Source: an uncultured Collinsella sp. (GTDB lineage Bacteria > Actinomycetota > Coriobacteriia > Coriobacteriales > Coriobacteriaceae). From it: 27,877 nt of DNA. Within the stretch, counting starts at the first letter, position 1. The number at the start of each line of letters is the position of its first letter. The stretch is taken from contig CAUGGC010000027.1 in assembly GCA_959599095.1 (NCBI GenBank), positions 1-27,877 of the forward strand, in the 5' to 3' direction. The translations under genes and the position numbers were made by a program. Positions 22,335 through 27,877 of the stretch are shown in pieces. A model generated the notes under the pieces. That model ran no database searches, was not told the origin of the DNA, and saw only the letters and a list, made by a program, of their open reading frames with translations.

Positions 22335-23324
22335 TTGAAAACTGTTCATGTTGCCGCTGGGATCATTCGCAAGGAAGGATCTGACGAGCTGCTTGCCGTG
22401 CAGCGCGGCTACGGCGACATGCAGGGACTTTGGGAATTCCCCGGCGGCAAGCTCATGCGCGGCGAGACGCCCGAGGACGCCGTACGCCGCGAACTCATGG
22501 AAGAGCTGCAGGTAAAAGTCACCAACCTGCGCGATTTCTACACCGTTGAGTATGACTACCCCGATTTTCATCTCTCCATGGAGTGCTACTACTGCTCGCT
22601 GGCTGATGAATCCGATGAGCCCCAGAAGCACGACCGCCAGCTCGATATCCGCTGGATTCCGCGCACCTCGCTTGCCACGGTGGAATGGATGCCCGCCGAC
22701 AAGGGACTCATTGATGCGCTGGTTGAGCTGAAGGAAGACCGGCTTGAAGCCAACGGCGCCGTCAACGATGCCGAGGCCACCACAGCCGACGAGTCTGCCA
22801 CCAAGCCCAAGCGCAAACCTAAACGCCGCAACAAAAAGCGTCCCAAGCCCGGCCTGCTCGACGGCATCGACACCTCGGACCTTTCCGCCGATGAGCGTGA
22901 GCTCGTGCGCCGTCGTGCCGCTATAAAAAAGTCCATGAAGGGCAACAAACGCGCCAATACCAAGCCCGAGCTGCTCGTCCGCCAGCGCCTGCGGGCAGCA
23001 GGCCTTACGGGATACCGTCTGGAATGGAAGGTGCCCGGCAAGCCCGACATCGCCTTCCCCGGGCGCAAGATCGCCATCTTTGTAAACGGCTGTTTTTGGC
23101 ATCGCTGCCCCAGGTGCAATCCCAGCCAGCCCAAGCGCAACGTTGAGTTTTGGGAGGCAAAGTTCCGCCGCAACGTCGAGCGCGACCGAGCCGCCATCAC
23201 CGCGCTTACCCAAATGGGCTGGACGCCCATAACCATCTGGGAATGCGAGCTCAAAAAAGACCGCATCGATACCACCATGGAGAAGGTCATCGAACAAGTA
23301 CGCGCCGCCGCACCGCAGCGCTAA
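22335..23324 (+). CDS. Nudix hydrolase fused to a Vsr-type mismatch endonuclease
   Basis: One 329-aa frame holds two DNA-maintenance enzymes. Residues 1-135 are a Nudix hydrolase closest in pattern to MutT/NudG: VAAGII, GLWEFPGGKLMRGETPEDAVRRELMEEL (Nudix box 38-60) and the WIP...WMPADKGLIDAL ending. Residues 156-172 are a Lys/Arg-rich linker. Residues ~190-322 match very-short-patch-repair endonucleases: PGKPD with Asp238, NGCFWHRCPRC (251-261), NVERDR (280-285) and IWECEL with Cys304. Likely zinc ligands Cys253, Cys258 or Cys261, and Cys304 are present; the E. coli His64 position is Asn251. The TTG start has GAGAGGA 6 nt upstream. No cytosine methylase is nearby. Nudix would clear damaged nucleotides and Vsr would nick T:G mismatches; the fusion suggests linked action. 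Confidence 0.88.
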   Translation: MKTVHVAAGIIRKEGSDELLAVQRGYGDMQGLWEFPGGKLMRGETPEDAVRRELMEELQVKVTNLRDFYTVEYDYPDFHLSMECYYCSLADESDEPQKHDRQLDIRWIPRTSLATVEWMPADKGLIDALVELKEDRLEANGAVNDAEATTADESATKPKRKPKRRNKKRPKPGLLDGIDTSDLSADERELVRRRAAIKKSMKGNKRANTKPELLVRQRLRAAGLTGYRLEWKVPGKPDIAFPGRKIAIFVNGCFWHRCPRCNPSQPKRNVEFWEAKFRRNVERDRAAITALTQMGWTPITIWECELKKDRIDTTMEKVIEQVRAAAPQR

Positions 23325-23615
23325 TCCGCCCGCTCTTACCGTGTTTTCCCTAGGGGAATCACAATTGGACCCGTCCAGATGCCCCATACACGCAACAATT
23401 GCGCCACAAACCTTAGAAAGCCCTTAAGGCTCCCAACCTTTCAAGAGTGTTATTCGATAGCTTTGACCTGCGGTTTCATTGTTACATCAAACCTGATTAA
23501 GCCTTTCTTTAGGGCTTCCCTATCTGCACTCGCGGCATAATGTAGCCAGCGCACGGGACCTAGCAGCAAACCCCGAGCGCATCCTTTTGGTGGATATCGA
23601 GGAGGCCGCATAAGC
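23325..23615. other. Intergenic region before the small ORF and AraC gene
   Basis: The stretch is A/T-richer than its neighbours. AAGCCC near 23417 is complementary to GGGCTT near 23513, and a CATAAT box lies near 23535 as a possible -10. I see no ORF or clear terminator. Confidence 0.3.
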
Positions 23616-23825
23616 ATGCATTCTTCCAATGACGCAGCACAGCAGTCATCCCTAAAACATGCAGACCTTTTCTCCTTCCCCCCGACACAGAGAAACGGCC
23701 TCCTCGACTCCCCCACCACAAAAACCAAGCGCTCAGCCGATCAGAGCCTCAACTTACGAGCTTCCTTCGAAAAGCTCCAAGCATCCCTAGACAAGGCGTT
23801 CCCCGAACAGGCAAGAGCAATCTAA
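23616..23825 (+). CDS. Hypothetical 69-aa protein
   Basis: I do not recognise it. It is hydrophilic, starts MHSSNDAAQQSSLKHADLF and ends with a predicted amphipathic helix (SFEKLQASLDKAFPEQARAI). AGGAGG precedes the ATG by about 10 nt, longer than usual. It ends 25 nt before the AraC gene and may be cotranscribed with it. Codon use is less GC-rich than the operon genes. Confidence 0.4.
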   Translation: MHSSNDAAQQSSLKHADLFSFPPTQRNGLLDSPTTKTKRSADQSLNLRASFEKLQASLDKAFPEQARAI

Positions 23826-23850
23826 GCCCATCGCGCTTTATACTGATGCC

Positions 23851-24789
23851 ATGCGAAACATGGATCACATAGAATTGCACCGCGGAGGACGCGAGGAAGC
23901 GTTTCCCGAGACCGCCGAAGACTGGCCCTATATTGCCGAACGCGCAGAATTCGCTCGCTATCCGGGCAATTCCGTCCCCTGGCACTGGCATTCCGAAGTT
24001 GAGCTTTTCTACATGGAGCAGGGAGCGATTGACTATCGAACGCACGCGGCTCATGAGCACGTACGCTTTGAGGAAGGGTCCGCCGGCTTTATCAACGGCG
24101 GCGTTTTGCACAGCACGCTGCAATCACCCAATTCGGCGCCAGCCATTCAAATGCTGCATATCTTTCAGCCGTCGATGCTCGGCGATCCCGCGGGACGTCT
24201 CCAAAAGCGCTACATCAACCCATTGCTTCAATGTCGAGGCGTCGATGTGCTCAAATGGTCGCCCACCAATCCCGACGATATGCCCTTTATCGACTTGCTG
24301 AAGAGCTCCTTTAGCCACGACCTTCAACGGCCGCAGAATGAGATGGCGCTTCGAAATAGTTTGTCAGAGCTCTGGATTCAGATTAACGCCAAGACCGAAC
24401 CGCTCTTTTCTTCCGACGGCGCCTCTTGGATGACCAGCCGCGACGTACAGTTCAAGGCAATCCTGGACTTTATCCGCGCAAACTATGCAGCCGCTATAGA
24501 TGTGCCCCAGATGGCATCTGCAGCCGGCGTAAGCGAAAGAGAGTGTTACCGCATTATCGAAACTTGTGCAGGAACGACCCCGGCGGCATATCTACGCGCA
24601 TACCGCATAAACCGTGCTTGCGAACTTTTGGCACACACCACGCGAACGGTACAGACAGTCGCGCGCCAATGCGGATTTATAACAGCAAGCCATCTTGGCC
24701 AGGTATTTAAAGAACAAATGGGGTGCACTCCTTCGAGCTATCGAGCAGCGAGGCAGAATCTCGATAGCACCAGGCAGAAATCCCGCTAG
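23851..24789 (+). CDS. AraC family transcriptional regulator with cupin sensor domain
   Basis: A 312-aa cytoplasmic regulator. The N-terminal cupin (about 35-110) has VPWHWHSEVELFYMEQGAIDY and a GGVLHS turn, typical of small-molecule-binding AraC proteins. The C-terminal ~100 residues hold the two helix-turn-helix units (VPQMASAAGVSERECYRIIE and VQTVARQCGFITASHLGQVFKEQMGCTPSSYR). No Shine-Dalgarno site precedes the ATG; instead TATACT (23839-23844) lies 7 bases before it, so translation may begin at the first base of the mRNA. A second ATG at 23860 also lacks a ribosome site. It is 56 nt upstream of the HAD gene, a possible target. Confidence 0.9.
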   Translation: MRNMDHIELHRGGREEAFPETAEDWPYIAERAEFARYPGNSVPWHWHSEVELFYMEQGAIDYRTHAAHEHVRFEEGSAGFINGGVLHSTLQSPNSAPAIQMLHIFQPSMLGDPAGRLQKRYINPLLQCRGVDVLKWSPTNPDDMPFIDLLKSSFSHDLQRPQNEMALRNSLSELWIQINAKTEPLFSSDGASWMTSRDVQFKAILDFIRANYAAAIDVPQMASAAGVSERECYRIIETCAGTTPAAYLRAYRINRACELLAHTTRTVQTVARQCGFITASHLGQVFKEQMGCTPSSYRAARQNLDSTRQKSR

Positions 24790-24845
24790 CCCTTCTTCTG
24801 TCACTGCATCAAACTTGCAGGCAAACAACAGAGAGGAGCAATCAT

Positions 24846-25469
24846 ATGAAGCACTTTGACCATATCGTATTTGACGTTGATGGGACATTGGCAGATACAG
24901 AAGAAAGCGTTCTGTCATCGCTTGTCCAGATTGTCCAAGAAGAGACCAGCAAAACGCTTCCCCGACACGAGCTTGACTTTGCCCTCGGCATACCCGGCAA
25001 GGATGCCCTTGAGAAACTTGGGATCTACTCGCAGGCAACGTTGGATCGCTGGTGCCAAGTTGCCGCCAGCTTTAAAAGCACCATCAGCGTGTTTCCAGGT
25101 TTGCTTGAAGTCATCGCAACACTCGCCGATAGCGGCTGCAAACTTGGCATCGTCTCCTCACGTGCGCGCGACGAATACGCAAAAGAAATTGCACCCCTTG
25201 GTTTCGATAAGTATTTTGAGCACATCATCCTTGTCGAAGACACAACCGAACATAAACCCGCACCCGCACCCATGCTCGAATATCTCCGACGTGCGGGCGC
25301 GAATCCTGGCAACGTCGTCTACGTTGGCGACACCGTCTACGACGAACAATGCGCAACTTCAGCAGGGGTCAGTTTTGCCCGAGCAGCATGGGGATCACAC
25401 CAAGATATCCCAAACGCCACCTACAACCTCAAAACCCCCAACGACCTACTAACCCTAACAACCAAATAA
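24846..25469 (+). CDS. HAD superfamily hydrolase (phosphoglycolate phosphatase-like)
   Basis: A 207-aa cytoplasmic phosphatase. Motif I is FDVDGT with nucleophile Asp10 and acid Asp12, motif II is the Ser of GIVSSR (about 104), motif III is the Lys of EHKPAP, and motif IV is YVGDTVYDEQCA. An alpha-helical cap (about 15-80) places it in subfamily IA with Gph and PpaX. Substrate is unclear. AGAGGAG lies 6 nt before the ATG. The C-terminal region (NATYNLKTPNDLLTLTTK) is A/T-rich in DNA. It follows the AraC gene on the same strand. Confidence 0.92.
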   Translation: MKHFDHIVFDVDGTLADTEESVLSSLVQIVQEETSKTLPRHELDFALGIPGKDALEKLGIYSQATLDRWCQVAASFKSTISVFPGLLEVIATLADSGCKLGIVSSRARDEYAKEIAPLGFDKYFEHIILVEDTTEHKPAPAPMLEYLRRAGANPGNVVYVGDTVYDEQCATSAGVSFARAAWGSHQDIPNATYNLKTPNDLLTLTTK

Positions 25470-25495
25470 CCCACGCGTCCCACCCTTTCAGCCCC

Positions 25496-25671
25496 AACGC
25501 CACAAGGGCGATTGAGCAGGACGGCTTGGGCGGGTCCCCGTACTTAGTTTCCAAAATCATTCCGCAGCGCGAAGGCTTCTTATTATTTTCAGACCTAACG
25601 CCACAAGGGCGACGACCTCGAGTAGGTCAACCTGGGAGGGACGAGGGCTTAGTTCCCCAATCTTTCCGCAG
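25496..25671 (+). repeat. Two diverged tandem units of about 101 bp
   Basis: AACGCCACAAGGGCGA occurs at 25496-25511 and 25597-25612. The following sequence is related between units (GGACGGCTTGGGCGGG-type, CTTAGTT, CC-AATC, TTCCGCAG at 25560 and 25664). The second unit runs into the left arm of the long inverted repeat. The first looks like a decayed version of the second. Confidence 0.6.
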
Positions 25672-25758
25672 GGGGCAAAAAGCCTCGCCGCACGAAGTGC
25701 GCAGCGAGGCTTTTTGCATGCCCGAGGACGATTGGGGAACTAAGCCCTCGTCCCTCCC
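25634..25758. terminator. Bidirectional terminator inside a perfect 29-bp inverted repeat
   Basis: GCAAAAAGCCTCGC (25675-25688) pairs perfectly with GCGAGGCTTTTTGC (25704-25717), with an inner CGCAC/GTGCG stem. It has U tracts in both directions, so it can end both the HAD and aldolase transcripts. It is enclosed by a perfect 29-bp inverted repeat, arms 25634-25662 and 25730-25758, which far exceeds what a terminator needs. Confidence 0.85.
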
Positions 25759-25791
25759 CGGGATATGTAGCGAGTCGGAGTACCCTTGCTG

Positions 25792-26649
25792 TTACTCTGC
25801 TTTGCCCACAGAGTTGAGGTTGGTCATGCGGATCTTAACCAGCTCGGTGATCTCACGCATGCCCTCCTTGGCCGGCTTCTTGGGATCGAAGCAGGCAGGG
25901 TTCTCGGCCATGTAGGCCATGAAGCCCTTGGTGTAGGCCTGACGCAGCTCGGTGGCGTAGTTAACCTTGCAAATGCCGTTCTTCACAGCCTCGGCAACCT
26001 GCTCATCGGGCACACCGGAGGTGCCGTGCAGAACCAGCGGCACGTCGACGGCGTCGCGGATGGCCTTGACCACGGACTGCTCGATGTGCGGATCGCTCGT
26101 GTACACACCGTGGCTGGTGCCAACGCCAATTGCGAGGGAGGTGCAGCCGGTACGCTCAACGAACTCCTTGGCCTCGGCCGGATCGGTGTAGGGGCTCTCG
26201 CCCTCAACCGCGGGACCGTCGTCCTCCTTGCCGCCAACCTTACCGAGCTCAGCCTCGACGGGCACGCCCATGGCGCGGCCAGCATCGGCGACGGACTTGG
26301 TCAGGGCGATGTTGTCCTCGAAGGACTCGTGCGAACCGTCGATCATGACGGAGGTGTAGCCCGTGCGGAAAGCCTGCATGCAGCGGTCATAGCCATCGCC
26401 GTGATCGAGGTGCAGGGCGACGGGCACGGAAGCGCGCTCGGCGGCAGCCTTGACCATGCCGTAGAAGTAGTCCAGACCAGCGGTCTTGATGGTGCCCGGG
26501 GTGGTCTGCATGATGACGGGGGACTTCGTCTCCTCGGCGGCGGCCAGAACGGCCATAACAAACTCGAGGTTCTCGACGTTGAACGCGCCAACGGCGTAAT
26601 GGCCGGCCTGAGCGTCCTTGAGCATCTTTTCGGTGGTAACAAGTGCCAT
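25792..26649 (-). CDS. fba: Class II fructose-bisphosphate (or tagatose-bisphosphate) aldolase
   Basis: A 285-aa zinc-dependent aldolase. Catalytic Asp82 and zinc ligand His83 are in LHLDHG, Glu134 follows in VEAELGKVGG, and zinc ligands His180 and His208 are in GTSHGVY and LHGTSG. The NYATE segment binds phosphate. Length and motifs match the FbaA/GatY/KbaY group, which cleaves fructose or tagatose 1,6-bisphosphate. Glycolysis is the default role, but the divergent DeoR regulator fits a sugar-specific tagatose pathway. I start at the ATG at 26649, with AGAGGAG about 9 nt upstream; an ATG at 26736 would add a basic extension. Transcription ends at the bidirectional terminator. Confidence 0.93.
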   Translation of the reverse strand: MALVTTEKMLKDAQAGHYAVGAFNVENLEFVMAVLAAAEETKSPVIMQTTPGTIKTAGLDYFYGMVKAAAERASVPVALHLDHGDGYDRCMQAFRTGYTSVMIDGSHESFEDNIALTKSVADAGRAMGVPVEAELGKVGGKEDDGPAVEGESPYTDPAEAKEFVERTGCTSLAIGVGTSHGVYTSDPHIEQSVVKAIRDAVDVPLVLHGTSGVPDEQVAEAVKNGICKVNYATELRQAYTKGFMAYMAENPACFDPKKPAKEGMREITELVKIRMTNLNSVGKAE

Positions 26650-26854
26650 GAGCGTTTGCTCCTCTCCCTCGCCCGCATCTGGACATCGGGCGTAGTTGTT
26701 CACAAGGCGTTTTACCTTGCGTTTTGCTGCGCTCATTGTATGAAATTAAGCTGGTATGCATGTGCGAGATATTGTCATCGCGCGAGGTCCAACCTTCATT
26801 TTGAAAAGCAAACGGAAGGGGTCGAACCCGAGCGCGTGTGTTCGAAATTGAGTT

Positions 26855-26926
26855 TTGAGCCTTGATCATCTTTCTTTTATAGAAAAGATAAGTAATCGAA
26901 AGGCGTTTTCTTATTTAAAAAGAAAA
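26855..26926 (+). promoter_or_regulatory. DeoR gene promoter with two palindromes
   Basis: TTGAGC (26855-26860), a 17-bp spacer and TATAGA (26878-26883) form a plausible promoter. ATCTTT/AAAGAT (26868-26889) overlaps the -10, and TTTTCTT/AAGAAAA (26906-26926) covers the early transcript. These A/T-rich palindromes are candidate sites for the DeoR protein, which may repress itself and fba. The rest of 26650-26983 shows no ORF. Confidence 0.5.
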
Positions 26927-26983
26927 TGAACGAAAATAGACTCAACACAATTCCTGCAAATTTCAGACGATGATGGAGCAGCC

Positions 26984-27787
26984 ATGGCCCATGTAACAAC
27001 CCGAGCTTTCGCCGATGAGCGTCGTTCCGCCATCATGGAGATGCTCGAGCATAACCCCTCGGTGCAGGTAGCAGAAATCGCCCAGACCTTTGGCGTGTCC
27101 TCCGTTACCGCCCGCGCCGATCTAGACGCGCTCGCCGAGTCCGGCAAGCTGCGCCGCACGCATGGTGGCGCTGTGTCGCTCCAGAAGCGACTGACCGTAT
27201 CCACCCAGGATCGCCGTATCAACGTCAATGTCGCCGCCAAGCAGGCCATCGCGCAAAGCGCCATTGAACTCGTCGGCAATGGTGAAACCCTGCTCGTCGA
27301 CTCGGGCACCACCGCGCTCGAGTTTGTCCGGCTCCTCGACCAGCGCGATGGCATCACCGTCATCACGGCCGACATTACCATTGCCGATTACATCGACGAG
27401 AGCATGCCCTCGGTCGATGTCGTCATGCTGGGCGGGGCACTGCGCAAAGGCCATCGTTATCTGTACGGACCGCTCACTATGCAGGCGCTCCAAATGGTCC
27501 ATGCCGACCTTGCCGTCATGTGCCCCGGCGCTTTTGTCCCCCGTTGCGGCTTTACGACCGACTTTCCGCAGATGGCCGAGACCAAAGCGGCTATGGTCGG
27601 TGCTGCTCGTCAAAGTGTCGCCCTCATGGACGCCAGTAAGGTCAACGGACGTGGCATGTACCGCTTTGCCGAGCTGACCGACGTCAACGCCATCGTGATG
27701 GACCGTGACCCCGATCACGCCGTCGCCACCTCAATCGCCGAGATCGTCGACAACGCCCGCCCAAATCTCCTCATCGCCGGCGCTTAA
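26984..27787 (+). CDS. DeoR family transcriptional regulator
   Basis: A 267-aa cytoplasmic repressor. The N-terminal winged helix (RRSAIMEMLEHNPSVQVAEIAQTFGVSSVTARADLDALAESGKLRRTHGGAV) is the DeoR signature, and the C-terminal sugar-phosphate domain has the VDSGTT motif, with MLGGALRKGHRYLYG and LMDASKV further on. The effector is probably a phosphorylated sugar. GGAG lies 5 nt before the ATG at 26984. It diverges from the aldolase gene, its likely target, with palindromes between. Confidence 0.92.
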   Translation: MAHVTTRAFADERRSAIMEMLEHNPSVQVAEIAQTFGVSSVTARADLDALAESGKLRRTHGGAVSLQKRLTVSTQDRRINVNVAAKQAIAQSAIELVGNGETLLVDSGTTALEFVRLLDQRDGITVITADITIADYIDESMPSVDVVMLGGALRKGHRYLYGPLTMQALQMVHADLAVMCPGAFVPRCGFTTDFPQMAETKAAMVGAARQSVALMDASKVNGRGMYRFAELTDVNAIVMDRDPDHAVATSIAEIVDNARPNLLIAGA

Positions 27788-27812
27788 ACAAAAACCACCA
27801 CAAAGGTGCCTG

Positions 27813-27877
27813 TGAACTGCGTCCCGAAACTTGGACTGAATAAATAGCGACTACGCCGCAAGGGCCCGGTTCCGGAA
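27813..27877. mobile_element. Probable terminal part of an IS3-family (IS150-like) insertion sequence
   Basis: From 27813 the sequence reads TGAACTGCGTCCC, then AAACTTGGAC, which resembles the TG-starting terminal repeats of IS3/IS150-group elements. It begins 25 nt after the DeoR stop codon. The window ends before any transposase, so only the terminus can be judged. Confidence 0.4.

Noticed and set aside
26815..26860. tRNA-like GGGTTCGACCC on the minus strand
   Set aside because: Only a T-arm-like stretch is present; no D-arm, anticodon arm or acceptor stem can be drawn around it.
1..27877. CRISPR array or prophage region
   Set aside because: No regularly spaced repeat-spacer pattern and no phage structural, integrase or Cas genes are seen. 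The only mobile-element signal is the short terminus at the right end.

Overview
The window looks like a high-GC Actinomycetota chromosome of the Collinsella type (Coriobacteriia). This is inferred from the G/C-rich third codon positions, strong AGGAGG-type ribosome sites, seven-helix membrane LuxR regulators and hairpin-rich intergenic repeats; no rRNA or other marker is present to prove it. About 20 well-supported protein genes are visible, with no tRNA, rRNA or CRISPR array.

Layout. 1-529 is a gene-free stretch with a long inverted repeat and a promoter. 530-4314 holds a class I DAHP synthase, a GNAT acetyltransferase and an AlbA_2/Schlafen-type regulator whose promoter carries a repeated operator. 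4504-18985 is a polyamine block. It has a canonical agmatine deiminase next to a soluble LuxR regulator, a MATE exporter, an amidohydrolase, a seven-helix LuxR regulator, an APC permease, a divergent second agmatine deiminase, a second APC permease, putrescine carbamoyltransferase and another seven-helix LuxR regulator. 19174-22186 is a BceAB-like ABC exporter. 22335-23324 is one protein that joins a Nudix hydrolase to a Vsr-type mismatch endonuclease. 23616-25469 has a small ORF, an AraC regulator and a HAD phosphatase. 25792-27787 is a class II aldolase facing a DeoR regulator. The last ~65 bases look like the end of an IS3-family element.

How the genes work together. ptcA-permease-deiminase follows the order of the known aguB-aguD-aguA operon. 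Agmatine would be imported in exchange for putrescine, deiminated to carbamoylputrescine and split to putrescine plus carbamoyl phosphate. The carbamate kinase (aguC) that normally harvests ATP is absent from the window, and its place after the deiminase holds a second permease. The operon-resident deiminase is the divergent copy. Palindromic ACCGTTCAC-type and TAAACC(C/T)GCAGGTA motifs recur at the ptcA/LuxR and amidohydrolase promoters, suggesting a shared regulon under the membrane LuxR proteins.

Most novel signals: (1) the Nudix-Vsr fusion; (2) a ~100-205 nt structured element lying directly after the stop codons of three genes, perhaps four, in gene orientation, with compensatory base changes in its closing stem; (3) paired seven-helix LuxR receptors with a shared operator module; (4) the divergent operon agmatine deiminase.
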